From NCBI RefSeq assembly GCF_025264685.1, contig NZ_CP073721.1, positions 2,409,001-2,473,000 on the forward strand: DNA of 64,000 nt. The letters run 5' to 3'. Below are positions 1 through 7,968 of the stretch, piece by piece (the stretch's first letter is position 1; each line of letters begins with the position of its first letter). The notes beneath the pieces were generated by a model. That model had not been told where the DNA came from. It worked only from the letters and a program-made list of their open reading frames with translations, and searched no databases. The position numbers and the translations under genes are program-made. Source of the DNA: Dactylosporangium roseum (lineage in GTDB: Bacteria > Actinomycetota > Actinomycetes > Mycobacteriales > Micromonosporaceae).

Positions 1-1229
1 CGTTCCTGCAGACCACCTGGGACGAGCGCCACGCCGCGCTCGCCCCGCTCTTCGAGGGTGACGCGGCCTGGAAGGCCCTCGAGGACGTGGAGATCGTGGT
101 CCGCTCGCCGGTCATCGGCGAGTCGCACCCGTGGATGCGGCGACTGCGGGAGCGCGGCGTCACGATCACCGGCGGCACGGCGCTGTGGATGGCCGACCAC
201 GCCGACCGGACGATCGGCATCACCGGCAGCAAGGGCAAGAGCACCACGACCAGCCTGATCGGCCACCTGCTCAACGCCACCGGCCGGCCGGCCGTCGTCG
301 GCGGGAACATCGGCGTCGCGGTCCTGAGCCTGCCCGAGGCGCCGCTCTACGTGATCGAGCTGTCGATGTACCAGTCGGCCGACCTCACCGACTCGCCCCG
401 GGTCGTCGCGCTGACGTCGCTGTTCGAGGAGCATCTCGACTGGACCTGCGACGGCCTCCCGGCGCAGTACTACGCCCACAAGCTCAACGCGGCGTCGCAC
501 GGCGCGGCCGCGGTCGTCCACAACGCCACCGACCCGACGCTCTCCGCCGAACTGGCCGCGCGTCCGGGCCTGCCGCTGGTGCCGGCCGCCGTTCCGTCCG
601 GCTTCCACGTGTCCGGCGACACGGTCCTCTTCGGGGACGAGCCGCTGTTCCCCCGCGACGCCTTCCCGCTGCGCGGCGCGCACAACGACGGCAACCTGTG
701 CGTGGCGCTCGGTGCCGTCCGGGCGTACGGCGTCGACGTGCTCGCCGAGCGCGCGTCGGTCGAGGCGGCACTGCGCACCTTCACGCCGCTGCCGCACCGG
801 CTCACCCCGATCGCCGACCCGTCCGGCGTCGAGTTCGTCAACGACTCGCTCTCCACCGCGCCGCAGACCGCGATCCACGCCATCGAGGCGTACGCCGGCC
901 GCCCGCTCGCCGTCATCGTCGGTGGCCAGGACCGCGGCATCGACTACACCCCGCTGCGCGACTTCCTCACGACCCGCCGCGTCGAGCTCACCCTCATCGG
1001 CGTCCCCGACAGCGGCGAGCACATCCTCGACGTCGTCGGCGAGCTGCCGGGCATCCACCGGGTCGTCGCCGAGGACCTGCCCGCCGCGGTCCGCCTGGCG
1101 CGCGGCATCGTCCCGCCCGGCGGCGTGGTCCTGCTGTCGCCGGCCGCGCCGAGCTACGGCCGGTACGACAACTACGAGGCCCGCGCGAAGGCCTTCGTCG
1201 AGGCGATCGAGGCCACGGCAGGCGGGTGA
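1..1229 (+). CDS. Mur ligase, MurD/MurD2-like (5' partial)
   Basis: The reading frame is open from the left edge, so the N-terminus lies outside the window. The protein is an ATP-dependent cytoplasmic peptidoglycan amino-acid ligase. It has a Mur-type P-loop GITGSKGKSTTT (about 216-250), a GGNIG motif and the C-terminal ligase domain beginning HRLTPIADPSGVEFVNDS. Classical MurD usually reads GTNGKTTT in the loop and NDSKATN in the third domain. Here it reads GSKGKST and NDSLSTAPQTA, a pattern I associate with MurD2 enzymes, which add L-glutamate and work with the epimerase MurL. From family knowledge I infer MurD2; MurL would be expected just upstream, outside the window. Sure of Mur ligase, moderately sure of the subtype. 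Confidence 0.85.
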   Translation, partial: FLQTTWDERHAALAPLFEGDAAWKALEDVEIVVRSPVIGESHPWMRRLRERGVTITGGTALWMADHADRTIGITGSKGKSTTTSLIGHLLNATGRPAVVGGNIGVAVLSLPEAPLYVIELSMYQSADLTDSPRVVALTSLFEEHLDWTCDGLPAQYYAHKLNAASHGAAAVVHNATDPTLSAELAARPGLPLVPAAVPSGFHVSGDTVLFGDEPLFPRDAFPLRGAHNDGNLCVALGAVRAYGVDVLAERASVEAALRTFTPLPHRLTPIADPSGVEFVNDSLSTAPQTAIHAIEAYAGRPLAVIVGGQDRGIDYTPLRDFLTTRRVELTLIGVPDSGEHILDVVGELPGIHRVVAEDLPAAVRLARGIVPPGGVVLLSPAAPSYGRYDNYEARAKAFVEAIEATAGG

Positions 1230-1258
1230 CCCGGTCACCGGGACGGTTCCGCTGCCGA

Positions 1259-1286
1259 GCCGGCGGGCGTGAGGTCGCCCGCCGGC
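1259..1286. terminator. Hairpin after the Mur ligase gene
   Basis: Perfect 11-bp inverted repeat GCCGGCGGGCG / CGCCCGCCGGC with a 6-nt loop, 29 nt after the Mur ligase stop. A smaller palindrome, GGTGACC-C-GGTCACC (1225-1239), overlaps the stop codon itself. There is no T-tract, as is usual for GC-rich actinobacterial terminators. Confidence 0.6.
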
Positions 1287-1337
1287 CACCGTCCGCTCCA
1301 CCTGCGCACGCAGGCCGTCACCTGGCATGGTGGAGGC

Positions 1338-1622
1338 ATGTGCAGGAACATCCGGGTGCTGAACAACTTCGAACCGCCGGCGACCGAGGACGAGATCGAG
1401 GCCGCCGCGTTGCAGTACGTCCGCAAGGTCAGCGGCATGACCAGGCCGTCCGCCGCGAACCAGGAGGTGTTCGACGCCGCCGTCCAGGCGGTCGCCGCAG
1501 CCACCCGCGAGCTGCTCGACGCGCTGGTCACCAACGCGCCGCCGCGCGACCGCGAGGTCGAGGCCGCCAAGGCGAAGGCCCGTGCCGCGGAGCGCTACGG
1601 CACGCGGGCGACGCAGGACTGA
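1338..1622 (+). CDS. DUF2277 family small protein
   Basis: A 94-residue protein starting MCRNIRVLNNFEPPATEDEI, the hallmark N-terminus of the DUF2277 family (small soluble proteins of unknown function with conserved Met-Cys-Arg-Asn). The length is typical. I chose the ATG at 1338 because it gives this canonical start; a longer frame from 1269 would add residues over the upstream hairpin. The C-terminus is charged and helical. It is separated from the Mur ligase by a terminator-like hairpin and from the downstream kinase by 63 nt, so it is probably monocistronic. The function is unknown. Confidence 0.85.
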   Translation: MCRNIRVLNNFEPPATEDEIEAAALQYVRKVSGMTRPSAANQEVFDAAVQAVAAATRELLDALVTNAPPRDREVEAAKAKARAAERYGTRATQD

Positions 1623-1685
1623 TGCACGGCGCGCGCCCGTCCGGTGGATGCCTTCCGGCTGCCGCGTCAGGCACGATGCGTCTCG

Positions 1686-2891
1686 ATGGGAGTCGTGCGG
1701 CGGGTGCGGTCCGGGCTCGACTGGTCGCTGATCACGGTCGACGCCGACCCCGACGGGGTGGTGCGGCGCAACGAGGAGCGCCTTGCCGGCACCGTCGCGT
1801 TCATCCGGCTCGCGACCGTGCCGTTCCTCGCTGTACCGCTCGTGGAGTGGCACGATCTGCTGCGCCCGTGGCTCATCGTCGCCGTGCTGGTCGCCGCCGC
1901 GGCCGAGGCCGGGTGGTTCTTGCGCCGCGCGCGGCGCCCCGGCGGCATCCGGGGCGACGAGATCCTCGTCTGGGTCGACGTCGCGTTCTGCGTCGCGCTC
2001 ATGCTGGCCGGCTCTCGGGCCGGCCCGCCGGACGAGCGCAACACCGTGCTGACGGAGCTGGTGCCGGTGAGCCTCGCCAGCCCGGTCGTCCTCGCGTTCG
2101 CCGTCGGGCTCCGCCTCCGCGCCGTCGCCGCCATCCTGCTGCTCGCCGGGGCGTGGACCATGGCGGTGCTGCCGGACGTCACACAGAAGCTCGGCTCCGA
2201 CATCCTCGGCTTCGTCGTGTGGTATCTCGCCGGGCTCGCGGCCGCGACGCTCCTGCGCCGCATGGCGGCCGAGACGGCGGCCGCGGTCGCGCAGGCCAGG
2301 CGCGCCGAGCTGCTCGCCGCCGAGCAGACGCACCGGGAGTCGGAGCGGAGGCACCGGGAAGGCGTGCGTCGCTCGCTGCACGACGGCGTGCTGCCGATCT
2401 TCGACGGCATCGCCCTCGACGAGCGGCTCGGCGCCGACACCCGCCGCGCCGCGCGCCGGGGCGCGATGCGGGCCCGTGCGCTGCTGCGCGGTACCGGCCC
2501 GCCGAACGCCGGTGGTTTCGAGCAGCGGGCGTCCGAGCTGGCCGACACGTTCCTGGACCTCGGCCTGCTGCTGACCCCGCGGCTGTACGTCCACGCCGAT
2601 CCGCCGGCGGACGTCGCCGACGCGGTCCTCGCCGCCGCGCACGAGGCGCTCGCCAACGCGTTGAAGTACGCCGGCCCCGACGCCGGGGTCGTGCTGTTCG
2701 TCGAGTCCACCGCGGAGGGCGGCGAGATCTCCGTCCTGGACACCGGCCTCGGCTTCGACCCGGCCACGACGCCGAAGGGCGGCGGCTACACCGCGTCGCT
2801 GCCGGCGGTCGAGGCGGTCGGCGCCACCTGGTCCGTCACGGCGAGCCCGGGCCGCGGCGCGAAGGTGGTGCTGCGATGGCAGTGCCCGTAG
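1686..2891 (+). CDS. Membrane sensor histidine kinase
   Basis: A 401-residue protein with an N-terminal block of about five hydrophobic helices (roughly residues 35-195) and no large extracytoplasmic domain. A basic helix follows, with a NarL-class dimerisation region containing RRSLHDGVLPIFDGI (candidate phospho-acceptor His in SLHDG). A HATPase domain comes next, with N-box HEALANALKYAG and G1 box DTGLGFDP. Its stop overlaps the response regulator start by 16 nt, so the two form a translationally coupled two-component pair. ATG 1686 is preferred; ATG 1644 would add 14 residues without homology that I can see. The signal sensed cannot be read from the sequence. Confidence 0.85.
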   Translation: MGVVRRVRSGLDWSLITVDADPDGVVRRNEERLAGTVAFIRLATVPFLAVPLVEWHDLLRPWLIVAVLVAAAAEAGWFLRRARRPGGIRGDEILVWVDVAFCVALMLAGSRAGPPDERNTVLTELVPVSLASPVVLAFAVGLRLRAVAAILLLAGAWTMAVLPDVTQKLGSDILGFVVWYLAGLAAATLLRRMAAETAAAVAQARRAELLAAEQTHRESERRHREGVRRSLHDGVLPIFDGIALDERLGADTRRAARRGAMRARALLRGTGPPNAGGFEQRASELADTFLDLGLLLTPRLYVHADPPADVADAVLAAAHEALANALKYAGPDAGVVLFVESTAEGGEISVLDTGLGFDPATTPKGGGYTASLPAVEAVGATWSVTASPGRGAKVVLRWQCP

Positions 2892-3676
2892 TGGTCGTCG
2901 ACGACCACCGGATGGTCGGCGTGCCCCTGGTGGCCGCGCTGACCCCGGCGCTCGCCGCGCACGGCTTCCGGGTCCTGCCGCTGGCGGTGACGGTGGCCGC
3001 GGTCGGCCGTACGACCACATCCGGCGTCGCCGTCTGCGACGTCATCCTCGACGGTGACGCCTCCGGCGCGGCCGCCGTCGAGGCGCTGGCCGACCGGGGC
3101 TGGCGCGTCCTGCTGATGTCCGGCGCCGCGCCGGAGGAGCAGGTCCTCGACGCGGTCGCGGCCGGCGCGCGGGGCTACCTGGTGAAGTCCGACGACCCCG
3201 GCAGCCTCGTCGCCGCGATCCTGGCCGTGGCGGCGACCGGCCGGCACCTGTCGCCGTCCCTCGCCGCGCTGCTCTACGCCGATTCCGGCCGCCGCCCCGA
3301 GCCGCGCCTGTCCGCCGCCGATCAGCGCGTGCTGCGCAGCTTCGTCCAGGGCGAGGACGCCGGAAAGGCTGCCGGGTCCTGCGGGCTGACGGAGCCGGAG
3401 GTACGGGCGAGCATCGAGCGCATCTTCCGCGCGGCCGTCGAGCGGCGCCGCCGGCACCAGCTCACCCCGCGGGAACTGGAGGTCATCCGAGCGGTCGCCT
3501 GCGAGCACCTGTCGACCGCCGAGGCCGCCCGCCGGCTGTTCATATCGATCGACACGGCCAACACCCACCTGCGGTCGGTCCGCCGCAAGTACCGCCTCGT
3601 CCACCCGGACGCGCCGGCGAACCTGCCGCAGCGGACCGCGGCCCAGCTCTGGGCGCGTGAGCTCAACCTCTGTTGA
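2876..3676 (+). CDS. LuxR-type response regulator
   Basis: A 266-residue protein. The receiver domain begins VVVVDDHRMVG with the acidic pair, continues to a probable phospho-Asp in CDVILDGD, and has the conserved Lys in GYLVKSDD. The C-terminal LuxR helix-turn-helix reads LTPRELEVIRAVAC followed by STAEAARRLFISIDTANTHL. Between the two (about residues 145-190) lies a second stretch resembling a degenerate helix-turn-helix (AGKAAGSCGLTEPEVRASIE), which is unusual. It overlaps the kinase gene by 16 nt and is its evident partner. Target genes are unknown; the ABC transporter downstream is a candidate by position only. Confidence 0.85.
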   Translation: MAVPVVVVDDHRMVGVPLVAALTPALAAHGFRVLPLAVTVAAVGRTTTSGVAVCDVILDGDASGAAAVEALADRGWRVLLMSGAAPEEQVLDAVAAGARGYLVKSDDPGSLVAAILAVAATGRHLSPSLAALLYADSGRRPEPRLSAADQRVLRSFVQGEDAGKAAGSCGLTEPEVRASIERIFRAAVERRRRHQLTPRELEVIRAVACEHLSTAEAARRLFISIDTANTHLRSVRRKYRLVHPDAPANLPQRTAAQLWARELNLC

Positions 3677-3733
3677 CGGATTCACCAGTCTTGGTGAGTG
3701 CCTGTGCCTGTGGCCGGTTGCCAGACTGGAGTC

Positions 3734-3768
3734 GCGCGGTGGTCACGCGGGGGGTGTGACCACCGCGC
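3734..3768 (+). terminator. Strong hairpin after the two-component genes
   Basis: Perfect 13-bp inverted repeat GCGCGGTGGTCAC / GTGACCACCGCGC with a 9-nt loop, 58 nt after the response regulator stop. No T-run follows. Its position and strength fit a transcription terminator. An operator role for the downstream transporter is the alternative. Confidence 0.7.
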
Positions 3769-3900
3769 CCGGCCCGGCTGGGTCGCACTGTTGGTAGAGC
3801 CTGCTGTACCTCAAGTGGATAGCTGACTGGATCGTGCTCGGGTCGGCGCGCCCGTAGCGTCGAGGCCGACCGATGAGGCGACGTCCACCGAGGAGCACAG

Positions 3901-3930
3901 ATGCGTCCACACCCGCGGAGCCGACGATGA
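3901..3930 (+). other. Possible 9-codon leader ORF
   Basis: A short frame [13 protein letters not shown] is preceded by GAGGAG (3890-3895) at ideal spacing. It ends in TGA that overlaps the ATG of the ABC ATPase (ATGA at 3927-3930). It may be a translated upstream ORF coupling ribosomes into the transporter gene, or simply an accident of the leader. Confidence 0.3.
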
Positions 3931-4664
3931 CGACGGCGGTGCGGCAGGCGACCGCGCTGACGATGACCCACGTCAGCAAGGTGCATCCGGGCGGGGTCCG
4001 AGCGCTCGACGACGTGTCCCTGGCCGTCCGTCCGGGCGCCTTCCTCGCGGTGATGGGGCCGTCCGGGTCCGGCAAGAGTACGCTGATGCACTGCGCCGCC
4101 GGGCTCGACACGCCCACGGCCGGCACCGTGCTCGTCGGCGGCACCGAGATCGGGCGGCTCGACGAGACCCGCCGCACCGAGTTGCGCCGGGAGCGGATCG
4201 GGTTCGTCTTCCAGGCGTATAACCTCGTGCCCTCGCTCAGTGTCGAGGACAACATCGCCCTGCCGCTGCGGCTCGCCGGCCGGCGTGCGGACCGGGCCTG
4301 GCTGGCGGAGCTCGCCGGGCGGGTCGGACTGTCCGGCCTGCTCGCCCGGCGGCCCGCCGAGCTGTCCGGCGGCCAGCAGCAGCGCGCCGCGATCGCCCGG
4401 GCACTCGTCACCCGGCCCGCGGTCGTGTTCGCCGACGAGCCCACCGGCGCCCTCGACCTGCGCACCGCGCACGCCGTGCTCGACCTGCTCCGCGACCTCG
4501 TCGACGGGCTCGGTCAGACGGTGCTCATGGTGACCCACGACCCAGCCGTCGCGGCGCGGGCGCACGGCGTGCTCGTCATGGCCGACGGGCGCATCGTCGA
4601 CACGCTCACCGGGGCGACCGCGGCCGAGCTCGCGCACCGCATCACGACTCTCGAGACGGAGTAG
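3927..4664 (+). CDS. ABC transporter ATP-binding protein (MacB/LolD type)
   Basis: A 245-residue nucleotide-binding subunit. It has Walker [10 protein letters not shown], a Q-loop in [15 protein letters not shown], the ABC signature LSGGQQQR, Walker [14 protein letters not shown] and a switch His in MVTHDP. The FQ-YNL-P and DEPTGALD signatures place it with MacB/LolD/FtsE-type ATPases that drive mechanotransmission rather than classical import. ATG 3927 is chosen for the GCGGAG upstream; an in-frame ATG at 3873 would add 18 residues of low-complexity sequence. It lies 3 nt upstream of the permease gene, so it is one operon. The substrate is unknown, possibly a peptide or lipid efflux or stress substrate. 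Confidence 0.9.
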   Translation: MTTAVRQATALTMTHVSKVHPGGVRALDDVSLAVRPGAFLAVMGPSGSGKSTLMHCAAGLDTPTAGTVLVGGTEIGRLDETRRTELRRERIGFVFQAYNLVPSLSVEDNIALPLRLAGRRADRAWLAELAGRVGLSGLLARRPAELSGGQQQRAAIARALVTRPAVVFADEPTGALDLRTAHAVLDLLRDLVDGLGQTVLMVTHDPAVAARAHGVLVMADGRIVDTLTGATAAELAHRITTLETE

Positions 4665-4667
4665 GCC

Positions 4668-7184
4668 GTGCTGAGCCTCGCGATCCGCGTCGGCGGCCAC
4701 CGCGTCGCCGCCCTGTTCGCGGTCGCGTGCGCCGCCCTGGGCGGTGCCGCCCTGATCACCGGCACGGGAGTGCTGGCCGAGTCGGGGCTGCGTTCGCACG
4801 TGCCGACCGGCCGGCTCGCCGGCGCCGACGTCGTGATCGCCGCCGACCAGACGTACCGGCCGGCGGAGGACCTGCCGATCCCGCTGCCGGAGCGGGCCGC
4901 CGTGCCGAAGTCCACTGTGGACCGGCTGGCGGGGCTGCCCGGTGCCGTCACGGTCGCCGGCGACGTGAGCTTCCCGGCGGCGATCATCGGGCCCGGCGAC
5001 CGCGTCGTGCCGATGGGTGACCCGCGCACCGCCGGGCACGGCTGGGCGTCCGTGGCCCTGCTGGACGGCCCGCGCGTCGAGGGCACCGCCCCGGCCGGCC
5101 CGGGTGAGGTGGCGGTCGACGCGGCCGCCGGGGTGCGGCCCGGCGAGCGGGTCCGGGTCGTCGCGGCGGGCGAGACGCGGGAGTATCGGGTGTCCGCCGT
5201 CGTCGGCGCGCCCGGCGCCGGCATCCTCTTCGACGACGCCACCGCGGCTCGGCTGGCCGGGCGGGACGGTGCCGTCGACCTGATCGGGATGCGGGCCGAG
5301 CCGGGCCGGGCCGCGTCCGTGGCCGCCGCCGCCCGGGAGCGGCTCGCGGGCAGCGGGCTGACCGTCGCCACGGGCACGGGCCGCGGCGACCTCGAGGCAC
5401 CCGGCGCCGCGGCCGCGCGGTCGCTGCTGCTGGTCCTCTCCGGGTCGCTGGCGGGCACCACCCTGCTCGTCGTCGGGTTCATCATGGCCGGTGCCATGAC
5501 CGTGTCCGTCGCCGGCCAGCGCCGCGACCTGGCCCTGCTGCGCGCCGTCGGCGCCACCCCGGGCCAGATCCGCCGGCTCGCCGCCGGCCAGGCCACGGTC
5601 GCGACGGCCGCGGCGGTGGTCCCGGGTGCCGCGTTCGGCTACCTGCTGGCCGAGCGGTTCCGGCTCCTGCTGGTCGATCAGGGCATGCTGCCCGCCGAGC
5701 TGCCGCTGACCCGCGGCCCGCTGCCCGTGGTCGCGGCCGCGCTGCTGCTCGTCGCGGTGGCGCGGGTGGCCGCCCGGTCCGCCGCGTGGCGCACCTCCCG
5801 CCGGCCCGCGACCGAGGCGGTCGCCGAGTCACGGAGCGAGCCGCGCGGCCCGTCACCGGTGCGCACCACCGCGGGCCTGCTGCTGATCGCCGGAGCGACC
5901 GCGCTGTCGGCCGTGCCGCTGGTGATGCCGACGCAGGTCGGTGCGGCGGCCACGCCGCTGGCGGGCATCGTCGCCGCGATCGGGCTCGGGCTGGCCGGCC
6001 CGGACCTCGTCCGGCGCGCCGGCGCCGGACTCGCCCGCCGCCTGCCGGAGCACACGCCGGCCACGACCTGGCTGGCGGTGGCCAACACCCACGGCTATGC
6101 GCTGCGCATCGCCGGCGCCGTGACCACGCTCGCGATGGCGGTGCTGTTCACCCTGACGTATGCGCTGACCCAGACCACGCTCATGAGTGCCGTCTCCGGC
6201 GAGGTCCGGGCCGGCACCCGCGCGGACGCCACCGTCACCGCGCCGGGCCTCGGCGGGCTGCCGGCGGGTGCGCTCGACGAGATCCGCGCCGTCCCCGGTG
6301 TCCGGGCCGCCGCGCCGGTCAGCGCCACGACCGTGCTGTGGACCACCCGGATGTTCGGGGAGGACAGCGTGGAGAGCACGTCCGCGCTGATCCTCACCCC
6401 GGCGGCGAAGGACGTGCTCGATCTCGGCCTGCGCGCCGGCACCCTCGACGCCCTGACCGGCGCGGCGGTGGCGCTCGACGCCGGCGCCGCCGCGGACCGG
6501 GGCGTGGACGTCGGCGGATCGGTTCGGCTGATCCTCGGCGACGGCAGCCCGGCCACCGCGAGGGTCGCCGCGATCTACGACCGGGGTCTCGGCTTCGGCC
6601 CGGTTGTGCTGTCCCGCGACCTCACCGCCGGACACACCGGCAGCACGCTGGATCAGAGCATCCTGGTCCGCACCGACGGCACGCCGCCCGCGCGGTCGGC
6701 GCTGGCCGCGCTCGTCGCGTCCCGGCCGGGTCTCGACCTCGACGGCGACGGCGACGGCGGAGCCCCGGGCGGCCTGGGCGGCACTCCCGCGGAGGTCTGG
6801 GTCAACCTGGTCGTCCTCGGCGTCCTGCTCGGCTATCTGCTGCTCGGCATCGCCAACAAGGTGGTGGCCGCGACGTCGGTCCGGGCCACGGAACTGGCCG
6901 CGCTGCGACTCATCGGCGCGACCCCGCGGCAGTTGCGCTCGATGATGCGCCGTGAGGCGACGCTGGTGGTCGGCTTCGCGGTGACCGTGGGTGTCGTCCT
7001 GGCGCTGGTGCCCCTGATGCTGCTCGGCACCGCCTTCCTGCACCGCCCGTGGGCGGCGGGCCCGCTGTGGCTGCTGCCGGCGTGTGTGCTCGTCGTGGCG
7101 GCGGTCGCGTTCCTCGCCACGGACCTGCCCACGCGCCAGGCTTTGCGCACCACCCCGTTCCAGGCCCTGACGGCCCGCGGGTAG
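4668..7184 (+). CDS. FtsX-like ABC transporter permease
   Basis: An 838-residue membrane protein with a GTG start directly after the ATPase gene. The architecture is that of duplicated MacB/FtsX permeases. There is an N-terminal TM with a long extracytoplasmic domain (about residues 40-250), then a three-helix FtsX core containing RRDLALLRAVGATPGQIRRL. A central pair of helices and a second extracytoplasmic domain follow, then a second FtsX core with RATELAALRLIGATPRQLRSM. The two coupling motifs LLRAVGAT and LRLIGAT mark the ATPase-contact helices. It acts in the plasma membrane with the preceding ATPase. The cargo is not identifiable. Confidence 0.9.
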   Translation: MLSLAIRVGGHRVAALFAVACAALGGAALITGTGVLAESGLRSHVPTGRLAGADVVIAADQTYRPAEDLPIPLPERAAVPKSTVDRLAGLPGAVTVAGDVSFPAAIIGPGDRVVPMGDPRTAGHGWASVALLDGPRVEGTAPAGPGEVAVDAAAGVRPGERVRVVAAGETREYRVSAVVGAPGAGILFDDATAARLAGRDGAVDLIGMRAEPGRAASVAAAARERLAGSGLTVATGTGRGDLEAPGAAAARSLLLVLSGSLAGTTLLVVGFIMAGAMTVSVAGQRRDLALLRAVGATPGQIRRLAAGQATVATAAAVVPGAAFGYLLAERFRLLLVDQGMLPAELPLTRGPLPVVAAALLLVAVARVAARSAAWRTSRRPATEAVAESRSEPRGPSPVRTTAGLLLIAGATALSAVPLVMPTQVGAAATPLAGIVAAIGLGLAGPDLVRRAGAGLARRLPEHTPATTWLAVANTHGYALRIAGAVTTLAMAVLFTLTYALTQTTLMSAVSGEVRAGTRADATVTAPGLGGLPAGALDEIRAVPGVRAAAPVSATTVLWTTRMFGEDSVESTSALILTPAAKDVLDLGLRAGTLDALTGAAVALDAGAAADRGVDVGGSVRLILGDGSPATARVAAIYDRGLGFGPVVLSRDLTAGHTGSTLDQSILVRTDGTPPARSALAALVASRPGLDLDGDGDGGAPGGLGGTPAEVWVNLVVLGVLLGYLLLGIANKVVAATSVRATELAALRLIGATPRQLRSMMRREATLVVGFAVTVGVVLALVPLMLLGTAFLHRPWAAGPLWLLPACVLVVAAVAFLATDLPTRQALRTTPFQALTARG

Positions 7185-7207
7185 CCCGCCACGGGGTCGT
7201 GGCGGGC
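7184..7207. terminator. Convergent-gene terminator hairpin
   Basis: Perfect 10-bp stem GCCCGCCACG / CGTGGCGGGC with a GGGT loop. It begins at the last base of the permease stop codon and lies between convergent genes, so it may serve both strands. Confidence 0.75.
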
Positions 7208-7239
7208 GCGGCGCGGACGGTTGCGGGTGGGAGCTTTGG

Positions 7240-7557
7240 TCAAGTCGGGGGCAGGCCGATGAAGTCGTGCAGTCCGGCGGTGCGCAGCGTCCGGACCAGG
7301 GCGGCCGGCGGGTCCTGGAGGACCAGTCGGGTGCCGGCGCGCTCTGCCTGCTTCGCCGCCGACACGAGGGCGCCGACGCCGCTGGAGTCCATGAAGGTGA
7401 CCAGTTGCAGGTCGACGTGGATCACCCCGGCGGACTGCTGGAGCGCCTGGTCGACGCAGGCGCGGAACCGCTCGGCGGAGTCGTAGTCGAGATCGCCGCG
7501 CGCGACGATCACGAGGCCACCACCGATGCGGCCTTGCACGTGCAGGTTCAGGTTCAT
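7240..7557 (-). CDS. STAS-domain anti-sigma factor antagonist
   Basis: A 105-residue single STAS domain protein. It contains VIHVDLQLVTFMDSSGVGAL, in which the Ser in DSSG is the standard phosphorylation site of SpoIIAA/RsbV-type anti-anti-sigma factors. The ATG at 7557 gives a standard STAS start; an upstream in-frame start (7668) would add 37 residues without the fold. No anti-sigma kinase gene is adjacent, so its partner is encoded elsewhere. By family knowledge it would bind a GHKL-type anti-sigma factor and release a stress sigma factor when unphosphorylated. Confidence 0.88.
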   Translation of the reverse strand: MNLNLHVQGRIGGGLVIVARGDLDYDSAERFRACVDQALQQSAGVIHVDLQLVTFMDSSGVGALVSAAKQAERAGTRLVLQDPPAALVRTLRTAGLHDFIGLPPT

Positions 7558-7968
7558 CGCCACCGTCCCAACGCTGATCGGCAACAGACTATCCGCCCAG
7601 CTCACAACCTTTTTCTTGCCATCAGGCAAGCGATTGGCCACACGGCGTCCGGCCGCAGGTCGGGTCACCGGTGGCGAGGCCGGTGCGCCATCACCCCCGT
7701 ACCGCGTGCGTCACGGACCGACGGAGGGAACACCGGTTGCGAACGGCGAGCGGGTGGCCGGACCACTCCGGCCAGGTGATGACGGTTCGCCCGGACCGGG
7801 TACAGCGTGGTCGGGGCGGTACAGGTTCGCCGGAGGGGGTTCCGTGTCCGGTCTGCCCGCTTGCCGTTTGGTGAGTATCGCCCTGGCTGATCCCGGAGCC
7901 TCCCGGTCGCATTTCGGCGCTTGCCGCCCGTGGTGCCCCGCCGCCGATCTTCCGGAGGTGTTCGCCTG
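7558..7968. other. 411-bp divergent intergenic region
   Basis: No convincing gene. It holds the promoters of the divergent STAS and baeRF genes. A small hairpin, CTTGCC-ATCA-GGCAAG (7615-7630), lies next to a run of five T's. No sigma-factor consensus could be assigned with confidence. GGAGGTG at 7954-7960 is the ribosome-binding site of the downstream gene. Confidence 0.5.

Noticed and set aside
131..2875. Long open frame upstream of the response regulator start, overlapping the Mur ligase, DUF2277 and kinase genes
   Set aside because: Arg/Pro-rich shadow with poor third-position bias; only the part from ATG 2876 is coding.
7615..7630. CTTGCC-ATCA-GGCAAG hairpin as a terminator
   Set aside because: It lies in a divergent promoter region and the T-run is on the wrong side for either strand.
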